Below, piece after piece: positions 45,782 to 57,784 of a stretch of 64,000 nucleotides of DNA. Origin of the DNA: Moniliella sp. 'wahieum'. Taxonomy: Eukaryota > Basidiomycota > Moniliellomycetes > Moniliellales > Moniliellaceae. Made by a program: the position numbers and the translations under genes. The stretch's first letter is position 1. Each line of letters opens with the position of its first letter. The stretch spans positions 372,001 through 436,000 of the forward strand of contig RSEE01000057.1 of the NCBI GenBank assembly GCA_003971905.1, written 5' to 3'. Under the pieces are notes generated by a model, which worked only from the letters and a program-made list of their open reading frames with translations, made no database searches and had not been told where the DNA came from.

Positions 45782-47397
45782 TCACGTGCGAGGTAGAGAA
45801 GGAACGACGCTGCCCCCTATCGGAACGGTACCCTTCAAGCTAGCGCGAGCCGCGGTGTGCATCCCACGAGCCCCCGTCGGCGGGGCAAGCGTCTTGGGAT
45901 TGAGCCATCCCTTGGCCCCGGCCCAGTTACCCTTGACATCGAGCTGTAGTAGACGCGAGGGAAAAACTCTTTCTTCAGGTACCAAAACGCGCGCATGGGC
46001 TCGCCCTGGTCAATGCCAAACTTAGCGAACGACTCCTTGGGTTGCCCGCCGTATTTAAACTCAGCCAAAAGCACCTTGCCGTATTCGGTGATGAGCGGGC
46101 AAGAGGTATAGCCGTCGTACGCAGCAGGCAGCACCGTCGCACCAGGGTTTGCCATGGTGAAGAGCATGTTGGCTACCGTGACAGGCGCTTGAGCGGTAAT
46201 AGCAGCGTCGTCTTGGATGTGGGAGACGAGGATCACCGAGCGACCAAATGTTCTTGTACTTGGTGTGCTGCGTCGTGGCCGGATCGACATCAACAAACCC
46301 GCCTTGTTCAGCTGCCAGAGGGGAGTTCTTGATAAAGTCAAGTGGGCCCATGGGGGGCGATACATGCAACAGATCGTAGGAACGTTCCAACGAACCACCT
46401 TCGGGGGTGGTAAAAGTAGCCACCTTCTTTCCCGCATCGATCTTGACAAGGTTAGTGTTGAATAAACCCTCAACATGGCGTTCTTTGCGCAGCTCTTCCA
46501 ACACCGCACTGTACTTGGGGACACCGAACATGGTTGGCAACCCATCGAGGAAAGAGACCTTGACTCCCTTGGTGGGATCCGACGGAGAGAATTGGCCCGC
46601 CCGTTTCCAGTGGTCCAAAGCCATCCACATGATTTTTGAGGTGCTCCCGCGCACTTGATTACAGCAGCAGGTTGAGTAAAAATGGCCTGGCCTTTGGTGA
46701 GCGCCTCAATCGCTGGGAATACGTGAGGAACCGTGTTGTAGCCATAGATGCTAACCACACCGCTCTCCTTGGGTTGAGCCAAAGCTTCGGGAAGGCCTTC
46801 AATGGCATCCCAGCTGGTCTTGATGCCTGGGGCAACAACGAGCTGCTCGTATGAGATAGTTCGACCATCACGTGTCTTGATCTCGTTGGATTCGGGAGAA
46901 AAGGTGGAGACCGAGTCCCGCAAGTAATCGATACCCGCTGTCTTGCCAGCCACAGCTGAGGTGACGGTGAGCTCCTTCATACTCCGCCGACCCTCCCCGC
47001 GAGTGCGCACGCCACCGCCGACGAGAGTCCAGCCTGGCTGGTAGTCATGGAACTTGGCCGGGTCAACGACAAGAATGTCGGCAGCCCCCTTGGTGGGGAA
47101 GTACCCAGACTTGGCTACCTCCTTGGCAACGGCCTGGCCGGCAGTGCCGCCGCCCACAACAACAAGACGGTAAGCATGCTTGCGTGCACCGCTCGCGATG
47201 CTGGCAGCGGAAAAGGCATCGTCGGCGACGGTGGTAAGCGTGCGGTGTAGGAGGTGTCCAGGGGCGCAAAAGGTGGTGCGCGGGGAGAAGCAAACGCAGA
47301 GGCAGAGTGGAGTGTGCTCAGGGCCCGGGGAGAGAACAAGCGGGGAGCGTCGCGCCGAGCGCACTGCGAGCTGCAGCGGAACGAGCGAACCAGCCAT
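45782..47397 (-). CDS. Sulfide:quinone oxidoreductase, mitochondrial (SQR / HMT2-like)
   Basis: Flavoprotein of the mitochondrial inner membrane that oxidises sulfide and passes electrons to ubiquinone. The start at 47397 gives an Arg-rich presequence. The FAD motif VVVGGGTAGQAVA lies at about 47160. Further motifs are HDYQPGWTLVGGG, YEQLVVAPGI, AVIKCAGAPQKI (with a catalytic-type Cys), GVKVSFLDGLPTMFGVPKYS, LHVSPPMG, NIWSLGD and FPRVYY. The C-terminal reading ends at 45782; another frame would end at 45835. Frame breaks include a five-A run at 46632-46636 where six would restore IKCAGAPQKIMWM, and two more near 46235-46255 around the NIWSLGD to AAITAQAP junction. The length, about 535 residues, is slightly long because of the presequence and a tail. 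Neighbouring genes also encode mitochondrial proteins. Confidence 0.92.
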
Positions 47398-48045
47398 GAA
47401 TACTGCCGGCGTGGTCGGCGTCGTCGTCGTTGCCGCCTAGGCTAGGGCAGGCCAAATTAGCTCAAGTATAGAAACGCCAGGCCCGCTTTAGCGTTTTCTC
47501 CTACGCCTCCCAGAAGAATTGCATTGATGTTCCGCTATTCCGCCGTCCAGACTCCTCGTTTTTTAATGACAGCTCAGCTACTGAGTCCGGAGCCATTGTA
47601 ATATTCCAGGGCTTTTACTTCGTTTGTGTTACGACGAGTAGCTAGCCCACTCCCACCCGCTCATCCTCTTTCCCACTGTGCTGCGCAGCACTGAGTTTCT
47701 GATGTCGCCACTGGAACCAAACGAAGAACATGTACTACAACTTTTGGTTCAAGGTTACTCTTCCGTGTCCCAGCGCAATCGCGCAACCAGACCCCTGTTG
47801 AAGCATGTACAATATGGAAATGCGGCGCCTCTCACATGCCAAGATTGGACTGACGGATAAGTGGGAATGAGTCCCAGGTCTGAACTCCAGTTCAAGAAAG
47901 TGAGGGTCTGTGGTGATGGAATAGAAATCGAGCGGCTGCGACTGCGGAGCCAAAGAGGAAAGCTTGCCCTTGATGCACTATGGGAGGTACGGGAAATGTG
48001 AGGTGCAGTATGGATAAAGGGCCAGAATGCCGAAGCATAATAGCT
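47398..48045. promoter_or_regulatory. Spacer upstream of SQR and downstream of uL6m
   Basis: This 0.65-kb region should hold the SQR promoter and the uL6m 3' untranslated sequence. A GTCGTC-rich stretch precedes the SQR start. No other feature was recognised. Confidence 0.4.
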
Positions 48046-49235
48046 TTACTTTTTCTTGGTAGCCTTGAGCCGGATGGTCTCGTTGTTGACAAAGACACCT
48101 TTCCCCTAGAAACATCGTGTCAGTATGCATGGGCACGTCGCAAGGAATACAAAAGAATCGGACGTACCTTGTAAGGCTCAGGCGGACGCCACCGCCTGAT
48201 GGTTGCAGCGAACTCGCCGAGCAAGTCCTTGGTTGTACTCTTGAGGATGATACGAGTCTGAGAAGGCATAGACGCGACAATGCCCTTGGGGACCGGGATC
48301 AACACAGGGTGAGAGAAACCAAGACGAAGGTTGAGACGGGTACCGTTACGCTGACGATTGCTCATGATTGCCTTGCGGTTGTGGTAAGGAAGAATGTGAA
48401 GCACGTTGGTATTTTTCCGCGCGAGAGCCGCAATGCTGGAGGGGATACCTTCGCTCTCCAACTTGTAGTTGGCCAGACGTTCTTGGTACTTCTCCGCAGC
48501 GAACGGGTCCGGCTCGACCATGGCTCTGTATCCGACACCAACCAGGTTGATCACAGCAGAGTGCGACTCGGTCACACCAGTGATGGCGTTCTGGAGCAGC
48601 TGGCGAGTCAGACCCCACAGGGCATGGTTCTTGCGCTTCTCCACCTCGGTGACTCGGGTGGTCACCACACCGCTCTGGTTCTCCTCATCCTTTGACTTGG
48701 CGGCAATCGGAGGCGTAATGCTAAGACCCACACACTCGTACAACGGCACCACACACTCGCCCACCGGCCCCGAGACCACAATGCTGCGAGCACTGCGCAT
48801 GTCGGGTGGCAGACTGAGGAGGTCGGGTAGATCCCTGCGGGACACAGCGGCCACCTCGTATGCCTTGAGTGCCAGCGCAACAGGAGGAACGGACTTGGGT
48901 GCCACGACGCCATTCGTCTCAAGGATGCCCCCCGGAGGCAAGAGCGGTGGGGGGAGGTCGACAATCTTGAACGTGACGCCGACGGGAACGTGGATGGGAA
49001 GGCGGCCAATGTGGCTGTGGCGCACCGGACCCAGGCGTGCAGAGGGTGCAGCCAGAGTGCGGCCTAATGGGGTGATGGCACGGCCAAGCATGCTCCCCAG
49101 CCCAGTGCGAGGGGCGTGCATAGCAGCTCGATGGGGCGGGCGCAACGTCGGGGTGAACGAAGACGCGGTGGGCGCTTCTGCCGACGCAGGAGAAGCCCCA
49201 CCCGTTTTCTTCCACACCGGAATGAGCGCCTCCAT
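48046..49235 (-). CDS. Mitochondrial large-subunit ribosomal protein uL6 (MRPL6)
   Basis: Mitochondrial ribosomal protein of the L6 family. The main exon runs from Met 49235 (an inner Met, MHAPRTGLGSMLGRAITPLG at about 49121, would give a cleaner mitochondrial presequence) to 48168. It includes SHIGRLPIHVPVGV, the RKNHALWGLTRQLLQNAITGV helix, VINLVGVGYRAM, LRLGFSHPVLIPVPKGI and STTKDLLGEFAATIRRWRPPEPYK. A 62-nt intron (48106-48167, GTACGT..CTAG) leads to the last exon (48105-48046), GKGVFVNNETIRLKATKKK. This splice restores the family's YKGKGV ending. The main exon has no frameshift. An insertion (VAAVSRRDLPDL to ESKDEENQSG) between the two L6 subdomains is typical of fungal mitochondrial forms. 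It diverges from the mannosidase gene. Confidence 0.92.
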
Positions 49236-49585
49236 TCCGCCCGGGCCACCAGCAAGGAAAGCGTGGAATCGGTATGGGCTGACGTAATGCGCGTCCGACT
49301 TGTCCGGAGCGAAGCGGGGAGACGGCGTCGCCAGGGACTGGGGGCAGCACCAGCGCAGTGTCGCCAGATGCTCGATGGGGGACTGTCACTGAACGATCAT
49401 CGACCGCGGTCACCGGTCGACGGCCGGCGATCATTGCTTGTGGGCACGGGCCATCCACCCCATTGATGGCATCGGTTCGATGATCAATGCCTGGCTGGCA
49501 CGCATGGCTCTGGCCCGCATTGTTGGCCCACTACTCGCCCTCGCTGCGCGCCCACCGCCTCTGCCTCTCCTCTGCCTCCACCACC
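49236..49585. promoter_or_regulatory. Bidirectional promoter between uL6m and alpha-mannosidase
   Basis: About 350 bp separates two divergent starts. It contains CGACCGCGGT and CACCGGTCGA (49401-49420), overlapping imperfect palindromes, flanked by GATCAT at 49395 and 49429. CT-rich sequence with TGCCTC repeats precedes the mannosidase ATG. No TATA box is obvious. Confidence 0.4.
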
Positions 49586-52500
49586 ATGCCGTCCCCGCCG
49601 TACCCCGTCCTGTCGACCGACGAGGCCCGCCCTGTGCGTGGCCTCCCCATCCGCGGCGTCCGTGAGCGCCGCGTAGGCGAGTTTGTCGGCGGGCAGTACG
49701 CCGACTACAACCTCTCGTCCCTCCTCTTCGAAGCACGCACCGACGACAAGGCTTACATCCGTCTTTCCCGCTGGATCCTGAGCCCTGGCTCCACCCTAAC
49801 CCAGAGGGAAAGGGCGGCGATGTCATCAACAAGCCCCCTTTCTCTGAAGCGGTCAAGCAGACGTACAGCGACACCAAGAAGGGCACCACCTTTGGTCCCA
49901 GCTGGACCAACCACTGGGTCAAGCTGTCGTTGACAGTGCCCCCGCAGTGGGCTCATCGCGAGCCTGGCTCCGTCCAACTCGAGTTCGACCCGGATGCGAG
50001 GCGATGATCTTTGACACCAAGGGTCTCCCCCTGCAAGGCATTACCGGTGGCAACGCGGCCAACCGTCGCGTCGACTTCCCCCTGACAGAGGCCATGTTGG
50101 AGCCGGGCACGGTCACTACGTTTTATATCGAGATCACCGCCAACGCCATGTTTGGTCTTCCTAGCGTGGGTAATGGTGGCGACCCTGACCCAAACCGGTA
50201 CTTTAAGTTGCTGTCGGCCGACCTGGTACTCAAGCGGCTGGAGGCCTGGCGCCTCATGTGGGACTTTAGTCTTCTGCGCGGTGCCGTCGATTGGGTGGAC
50301 CGTGACACAGTCCTACAAAACAAGGCTTTGTGGGTAGCCAACGAGATTCAGAACACCTTCCGCCACTCGGATGTGACTTCGATTGCACGCTGTCGGAAAC
50401 TAGCTCAGGAGGTGCTGGGATCCAAATGGGATGCCAAGCCCGACGGGGTCTGGGAGGAGCCGACTAGCACCAAAACCACCGTGTGGGCTATGGGGCACTG
50501 CCATATCGATTCGTGCTGGCTCTGGCCCAAGAAAGTGACCGAGCAAAAGGTTGCTCGCTCTGGGCTACACAGCTTTCTCTGATGGAGCGCTACCCCGAAC
50601 ACCGCTTTGTTGCCTCGCAGGCGGCGCAATTTGACTGGCTCGAGCGACTTTACCCTTCTCTGTTTGAGAAGCTCAAAGGCTTTATCAGTTCGGGTCAGTT
50701 CTTGCCCATTGGGGGCACGTGGATTGAGAACGATGCCAACATCCCCTCGGGTGAGGCTTTTGTTCGCCAATTTATCCACGGCCAGCGCTTCTTCCTATCG
50801 CGCTTTGGTCAGCGGTGCAAAATCTTCTGGCTGCCCGACACATTTGGTTACAATGCCCAGATTCCGCAATTGGCTCGCTCGGCGGGACTCGACTACTTTT
50901 TCACTCAAAAGTTAAGCTGGAACAACATTAACCACTTCCCGCATAACACGGTCATGTGGGAGGGTCTGGATGGTAGCCAGATCATCACCCATTTTTCGCC
51001 AGTGGAAAACTACGACTCCATGTGCCGTCTGGACGACATCACCAAGTGCATCAAGAACAGTATGTATTCTTTTAAAGTTATTTCATCATTTGTTCGCGAT
51101 ACTGACCTCGGGGGTGCAGACGGCAACTTGGACGTTCAGCCTAACGGGCTTCTCCTCTTTGGTTATGGCGATGGTGGTGGCGGTCCTACCGAGACCCATA
51201 TCCAAAATCTTCGCCGGGCTCGAGCAGCGCATAATAATGGGTACACGGATATCCCCAAGATTAAGCTGGCACATTCCGTGCAAGACTTTTACGATGAGGT
51301 GCTGCGCGTGACGGACGGGGGGAAGCGCCTGCCTACTTGGCAGGGCGACCTCTACCTCGAGTTCCACCGGGGCGTGTACACGTCGCATGGGAGCATCAAG
51401 CGATGGAACCGCAAGTTGGAGATTAAGTTGCACAACGTCGAGTGGGCAGCTACGCTCGCGTTGGCTAGCCCCACTTACGAGTATCCTAAGAAGACACTGG
51501 ATGAACTTTGGGAGGGGCTACTCTTCAATCAGTTCCATGACATTTTGCCGGGTTCCTCAATCCGCATGGTCTATGAGGATGCAGAGAACGATTATGCTTC
51601 GATCGATAAAAGGGCAGACAAGCTGCTGGCATCCGCTCAAGACGTCTTGTTTGCCACCTCGGCCTTGAGTACCGGCCTGTCGATGGAGACCCTCTCGCTC
51701 GGCGACGGAGCAGGCTCAATTGTTGCCCTTAACACACTGGCCATCCCGCGCAATGAACTTGTTGCTGTTCCTCTTCACAAGTACCCGGGAGTACAAGCGG
51801 CGATCCAGATGGGTGGGGCGCAACTTGTTTCGACCCCGCAGAATCAGATGGCCCTGGTCCCCATGCACGACGCCGATGGGACTGGAGTGGCGTCCTTTTC
51901 GCTCGGTCATGCGCAACAATTGGCTGCCAAGGTCCATCGCAATGGGGCGACGGCCTTCCATGACGTCCAGTCCGAAAGCTATGTGCTAAGCAACGACGTG
52001 CTCAAGGTGGTTGTCAAGAGTGGCCGGATCTCGTCGGTGTACGACCAAGTGCTGAAGCGGGAGTTGCTGCGCCCGGCCAGACGGCAGGGCTTTCGATTGC
52101 GGAGGACTACCCTCCCTCGTACGATGCTTGGGAGACAGAGGTGTATGCGCTGGACACACAGGAGCCGATTGCGTTTGACTCGGTCGCAGTGCACACGGAG
52201 CAAGGCCCGTTGCGCGCTTCGTTGGTGGCGCAGGCCCGCTTTGGGCAGAGCAAGGTGAGCGTCAAAATGTCGCTTGATGCAAGTGCGATGCAGATGACGT
52301 CCAAGGGTCGTACGCCGTTGGTTCTGGACTTTGAGGTAGACTGGCAAGAAAAGCACCGATTCCTTCGGTTTGAGGTACCGACCAACTTGGTGGCCGACAA
52401 TGCCGCGTACGAGACGCAGTTTGGCATTACCCACCGGCCCACGGGCCGCAACACAAGTTGGGATGCAGCCAAGTTTGAAGTATGCGCTCACCGCTTTGTC

Positions 52501-53071
52501 GATTTGTCCGAGGCAGGCTATGGAGTTGCGCTACTGTCCGAGTCCAAGTACGGCTTTTCGGTAGAGGGGGGCACGATGCGGGCTTCGCTGCTCAAGGCAG
52601 GTACCTATCCGGATGCTCACCAAGACGAGGGGAAGCACATCTTTTCCTTGGCGGTACTGCCACATGTGGGGCCGATGGAGGACCCTGCGAGCGGGGTGAT
52701 TCACGCGGCGCGCGCGTTCAACAACCCGTTGGTTCCTTCGCATTCTGCCAACTCAAGCCTCGCCAGCGGCTTGGGTCTGCACCTCGAATCGGACACGGGC
52801 ACTGTCGTGCTCGATACCATCAAACGTGCTGAAGCTGACTTCTCCTACCACCACACACCTGCCTCCGGCAAGAAGACTGTGGTGGCTCGCTTCTATGAAG
52901 CGGCGGGTGGCCACGCACACACCAGTTTGTATGCGTGGAGCCGGAGTGCTGAAAGCGTCAACTGCGTCAATTCTGGAGGATACAGAATCGGAGCTGGCGC
53001 CGTACCATGGCGGGTACCAGCTTTCCTTCCGCCCATACGAGGTGAAGACGGTCGTTTTCGAACTGGCCTAA
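49586..53071 (+). CDS. AMS1: Alpha-mannosidase, glycoside hydrolase family 38 (vacuolar AMS1-like)
   Basis: Hydrolyses alpha-mannosides during glycan turnover; yeast Ams1 acts in the vacuole and arrives by the cytoplasm-to-vacuole route. The start at 49586 follows CACCACC, with no signal peptide (MPSPPYPVLSTDEARP), as for Ams1. Motifs in order: WTNHWVKLSLTVPPQW; zinc-site GHCHIDSCWLWP (about 50495); SLMERYPEHRFVASQA; PIGGTWIENDANIPSGE; FWLPDTFGYNAQIPQ with the nucleophile Asp; TQKLSWNNINHFPH; LFGYGDGGGGPT; and LFNQFHDILPGSSI. The C-terminal beta domain runs to YEVKTVVFELA, stop 53071. One intron at 51060-51119 (GTATGT..GCAG). Frame breaks occur near 49775, 49995, 50561 (a missing base inside ARSWATQLSL), 52085 and 52935. 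The length, about 1,140 residues, fits. The name rests on motif order, not on a database search. Confidence 0.93.
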
Positions 53072-53756
53072 CACCTTGGGATACGTTGTGGACCCCACAC
53101 AGACAATATATGAAGTTTGCTTGTTGGAGAGCGGGACTCATCCATTGCGGATGGGTTTGTTTTGCGATGATTGCCAGATAGTATTGCGTTCAGCGTACGT
53201 TCATCAACCCACGTCGCCCGTCGCCGCCCCCGGCCCTTCTCACAGCCACAACTATTACCACGGCAACAAGCATTATGCAAGCAGACCAGAACATCGCGTC
53301 CTCTGACTGCGGGGGCTGTCAACTGGGCAACCAACACCACCCAGGGTAATTGGCCAGCCACTACATGGATGAGTAGGCCATGGGGGTCCAGGAATTGAAG
53401 CTTGACGCGACAAGGAGAGCTTGAACGGGTGGGATTGACATATTGACAAGCGGGCCAGTCCTTGCCAGCCCACACCCGCTCTCTCGTCACGCGTCACGTG
53501 TCATGCATCAGCAGGCATCTAGTGCGTTGCTGGAGTTGGCTTCGACGACTGGAAAGCGGAACCGGCCGTGGGGTGGCGGAATGCACTGATCAGGCAATCG
53601 CTTGGGCGTGATTGATGATCGATGATTGATGACGAAGAAGAGAGCTATAATTAGGGCAGCGGCAATGGCATCGGCTAAGCGCATCATCAGCACCGCCGGC
53701 CCACTCACCCACCCACACCACCCACTCCGCAACCCGCCTCCCCGTCCGTGCCCACC
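53072..53756. other. Spacer between mannosidase and vWA gene
   Basis: It contains an ACGCGTCACGTGTCATG block near 53487 and repeated GATTGATGATCGATGA words near 53605-53630. ACCCACCCACACC-type sequence precedes the next start. No gene was recognised. Confidence 0.45.
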
Positions 53757-55291
53757 ATGGCAGGTGGAGTCTACGGCATGTTCGGGGCAGCTGCGTCGCA
53801 GGTCCATGGCGCCCCATCATCCGCCCCTCCGCGCGTGACCGCCGCCGACTTTACTGTGGACGATCCCTGCCCAGCCCCCTCCCGTGCCCTCGACCTTGTC
53901 TTTGTGATGGACGCCACCGGCAGCATGGGGTCTTACATCCGCGAGGCCACCCGCAACATCGAGGCCATCTGCGATACCATCACCCAGTCTGATCAGCTTC
54001 ATGGCCCTGGCGCATTGCGCATTGCTCTCATCGCTTATCGTGACCACCCGCCCCAGGACCATAGCTACGTCACTCGCACCTGGAGCTTTACTACCTCTGT
54101 TCCCGAAGTCAAAGAGCAGCTTCGCACGCTGTATGCGTCTGGGGGCGGCGATGGCCCCGAAGCGGTCACGGCCGCCTTGGCTGAGACGGTCAAGCTTCCC
54201 TGGCGTCCTGAAGCGACCAAGCTGGCGGTGCTCATCACTGATGCCCCGCCTCATGGCATTGGCGAAATCGGGGATGGTTTCCCTCGAGGATCCCCCGATG
54301 GCAATGATCTCTCGTATTGGCTCGTACGATGGCCTCAATGGGCATTAGTTTACTGATGGTTGCCTGCGAGCCGGCTTTGTCAGGCTATCAGCATGCCGTT
54401 GACTTTTTCCGGGGCCTGGTGCAGATTACCGGTGGCACCTGCGTCCCGCTTACCACCGCCAGCTTGTTGAGCCACGTAATTGTCGCAGCGGCTGGAGAGG
54501 CGATGGATCTGGAGCGCCTCCATCAAGACATTGACACTCAAGTCTTGGATCGGCTGCGGTCCCTCTCTCTTGCCCAAACGGGAGGCGGTCCAGGTGGCGA
54601 TGCGGCTTTGTTGGACGATGTTGCTAGGGAGTTACACGAAAAGCTCCTGCTTCGCAACGAAAACACCAAGCAGCTTTACATTGAATCTATCTATCAACCT
54701 TCAGCCGAATCGGACAGCAACATTGCCATTTGGGCCATGGCTCCCTCGCTGGATGCGGCCAAGCCCCTCATTCGTCGTGTTCCTGGTCACCGCCTTAGCG
54801 AAAAATACCTCAAGACGCGCACAGCCACTTCCTCATTTCGCTCAACTCCACGCCCCTTGGTTTCGACGCCGCCAAGGCCAACAGGACGCAAACCGATCCA
54901 GTCATTTTCCACCTATACGGCTGGACCTGGCCTGAGTGCTGGCGCCTCGCCCCCGTCCAGAGCGGGGGCCGGGCCCGACGGATTTTCTCTTGCTGGGTCT
55001 TCCTTGTCAATGAACTCAATTCGTTCTCAGAGGCCTCAAGCTTTTGCCTCTTTTGGCGCCGAGGAAGACGATGATGGTCTGGGCGGGTTTGACGGACAAA
55101 ATGCCGCCGATGCCGAAGCGGAGGAGGAAAATGCAGCGGCAACAAACTTGCCCGTCACAACCACGGCTCATGGTGCGCTTGAGGTGGCTGGGGCCAATGG
55201 GCAGAAACTCTTCTTTGGGCAAGGGGCCATCTCACTAGAACAAACGCGTCGACTGGCCATGCAGAGTGCCCAGCGTGGTGGGCTGGGATGA
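53757..55291 (+). CDS. von Willebrand factor type A domain protein
   Basis: Intracellular vWA protein of unknown role. The start at 53757 sits in ACCATGG. The vWA domain (about residues 45-260) begins LDLVFVMDATGSMGSYI, with the DxTGS metal-site motif. It continues LRIALIAYRDHPPQDHSYVT, YASGGGDGPEAVTAALAE (Asp-Gly-Pro-Glu for the third metal residue) and KLAVLITDAPPHGIG. After one shift near 54308 it runs DPLVLARTMASMGISLLMVACEP. The rest has GGTCVPLTTASLLSHVIVAA, then a Ser/Pro-rich linker with two FG-like acidic stretches (FASFGAEEDDDGLGGFDG) and ends AMQSAQRGGLG. No transmembrane segment or kinase domain is visible. Similar vWA domains occur in alpha-kinases, but that catalytic part is absent here. 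Confidence 0.85.
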
Positions 55292-55514
55292 GGGGCAAGA
55301 CGATCCAGAAGCAAATACCCTGGCATGACAAATGTGAGAGCAGTTGTACATGAGGTGCGGTAGATAGTGGCCATAGTGCTATGTTAGGCTGATTGCCATG
55401 AAGGACAGCCCGCATAGCGTGCAATGGCTAGTGGCTGGCATGGCTTCACTGTACTTGCACGATGTATGAAAGGCAGGTTGGCTGAGTAGTGCGGAGGCAA
55501 GGAGAAAAAAAAAT

Positions 55515-55586
55515 TGGACGAACAGGGAATTGAACCCCGGACCTCATGCATGCTAAGCAAGCGCTCCATCTATGAGCTATCCGCCC
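55515..55586 (-). tRNA. tRNA-Ala (anticodon AGC)
   Basis: The full cloverleaf is seen on the minus strand. The acceptor stem GGGCGGA pairs with the 3' TTCGTCC (G-U pairs allowed). The D arm is GCTC..GAGC. The anticodon loop TTAGCAT gives AGC. The variable loop is AGGTC and the T arm is CGGGG-TTCAATT-CCCTG. There is one mismatch in the anticodon stem and no intron. It lies between the convergent vWA and GT32 genes. Confidence 0.92.
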
Positions 55587-56066
55587 TTAGATGGACGGTA
55601 GACACGGCGTGGAATGTAGTTCAGAGTGTCACCTAGATAGCGGATTTTCCATTGATTTATTCCTTAGCGAACTAGTTGAGCACCCAGCGTTCTCCACCAA
55701 CTGAACACGAAGCAGCTTGCTCTCCAATATACTACAAACAGAATAACACCCCCCTCAATTATGAGCAAAGTAACGGGAACCAAAGAGAGTGTGCATAAAT
55801 GACGTTCAGGATGTTGGGCACCCATTGCGACATTATTAGGGGGAGAAGAGAGGGGGAGATAGAGAAGCACGAGGGAGAGGAGGCACACGAGGGAGCGGGA
55901 GCAATGCTCATTTGAAAGGGATAGTGCTGGTGCACCTATTTCAAACAGGTGCGGGTAGCCAAAACAATTGTCCAGAGGAGACAGCGCGCGCGAGAGATTC
56001 ACGACTGATGGTCCACAGGTGAGGCAGAACGGATGTAGGAAAGGACGGGGTGGCCGTACTTGAGGT
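55587..56066. other. Spacer downstream of GT32 gene
   Basis: Nothing recognised apart from AG-rich sequence (about 55840-55900), probably 3' untranslated. Confidence 0.4.
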
Positions 56067-57784
56067 CTAGGCCTCATCGCCATGAGGCCCAGTGTAGGGT
56101 GGGGCGCTGAGATGCGACGAGGTGGGCGGAGTTTGGTTGCGGGCAGGAAGGAAAGCTTGCGCAAACCGACTTGGAGAGGGGGTACGCGCTACGTCCACTG
56201 TCGCGGAACGCTGGTGGAATGACACGGGCGCCACTTGACCTTCCTCATCGTGGAGTAGGATCGAGTTGGATTCAGAGGCCAGGCCAGGTCCAGAGGGCAT
56301 ATCGATCCGGGTGGAAAAGCTAGTAGCCCGCTTCGGCTGGTTCATGGCGAACGCTTCTCCACCTTCGTCCGCCAGTAGCGTCTCCCTCTCAGCTTGGGGG
56401 TGGAGCGACGAGTGGAGCCAGCACCGCGAGAAAGGTCAAAAGAAGAGTTGGGCCCCGAGGGCCGGATCCCAGCAACTCGCATCAAGTGGCGCGCCAAACG
56501 AATAGGGGGGCCGGCGATACGAGCCAACGACAAAGGCGGCACGACCTGGCACGGCGTAGCAAGCCGTAGATGACACCCACGAGGGTCACTAGGAAGAGAT
56601 ATTTACCACCCTTGCCCAAAGCCTGAATGAAGCTGGCATCATTGGCGTGCCATGATGATCCGTAGAAGTGCTTAAAGAAGGCGTGCTCGCGAGCCTGCTC
56701 AGGCGGAAGGTTCTTTCCGTACAAGGATTTGGGAAGAACCCGCACTCCGGACCATCCTCTCGAGGGGTGGTCCATGTCAGAAGGAAGACTGACCCCATTG
56801 GCATCAACCCACAAAGAGTAACTGGCACTGACCAGCATTGGCCCGGTTGAGAACATCACAGTGGGGTAGTGGAGGATGTAGTTGTGGTTGAAGAGGACGA
56901 GATGATTGAGCATCCGCTCCATGAATGGATGCTTGGGAACGATCATCATAAGATCGTTAGAGACGCCTATTGGTGCGGTCTCAGGCAAGACAGCCTCGAA
57001 GCGGAGAAGAGGACCCATAGGTTTGAGGCAGCCCATATCTAGATCCATATAGATGCCACCAAAGTGATGCAGAACGAAGTAACGGATCGCATCAGCACGC
57101 TGGATCGGATACGGATATCCATCGAATACGGGCAGGAACCAACTGTAATGTTTCTCGATGAATGCTCGTGAGTTCTCATCGGTCCACAAAATGTAGTCGC
57201 TGACGATAAGGTGGTCAGGTCAGCACATGTCAGTCAGGGGGGGAGAGAAGACGCACTAGTCGGGGTGCATTTCCTGCACTCTTCTCGGATTGGGGCCCAC
57301 TTTTCTGGCAAAGTGTCGGTCTTCCAAGTTTGGTGAATGATACGCGGGATCTTTTCCCCGGGGCGGACATCTTTAGGGCCTGTGCCGGGGTGAAGTGGCC
57401 CTCATACACAGCCGGATCGGGTTGTTGCTGGGCCCGTGCAGTGCCGGTCGTGTTGAGAGGCGAGGCAAGTGTTTCGATCCCGGGCGTAAGGGGAGGGGAG
57501 GGTTTACGGAGTGTGGCCATGGCGCGGGGGACAGGTGTGGGGATTCGCATTGCACCAGGCAATGCGTCGTTAACCTGGGATGCGACGATGGCGGCCGCGG
57601 CAGCGGAGCCAGCGGCAGAGGCCAAGACGACGACAATCATCTGGATCTCCATGGGGGTGATCATGGCGCGGCGGTCGACATGGAAAAAGCTCCACACGCT
57701 GCCGAGCACGATGCACGTGCCCACGAGAATGAGCGAGAGGCAGATGAGGAGGACCGAGACGGTCCGGCGAGAGCAAAGGTTCAT
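56067..57784 (-). CDS. GT32-family mannosyltransferase (inositolphosphorylceramide mannosyltransferase-like, SUR1/CSH1 type)
   Basis: Golgi type II membrane enzyme that adds a sugar to inositolphosphorylceramide or a related acceptor. The start at 57784 is followed by an N-terminal membrane anchor (VSVLLICLSLILVGTCIVLG). Motifs: IPRIIHQTWK, then WTDENSRAFIEKHYSWFLPVFDGY, IQRADAIRYFVLHHFGGIYMDLDMG (the DxD site), SNDLMMIVPKHPFM, TGPMLVS and HHFYGSSWHANDA-like FYGSSWHAND. A C-terminal membrane segment (YLFLVTLVGVIYGLLR) and a long basic Ser-rich tail follow, ending at 56067. The intron at 57200-57256 (57 nt) restores CTPTSDYILWTDEN. Frame changes near 57380, 56490 and 56350 mean the tail end is less sure; the conserved domain ends by about 56590. 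A second, C-terminal membrane segment is seen in SUR1/CSH1 proteins. Confidence 0.85.

Noticed and set aside
48469-49287. 272-codon open frame on the plus strand
   Set aside because: It is the antisense of the uL6m exon, which has clear L6 motifs; this frame has no domain and is a codon-bias shadow.
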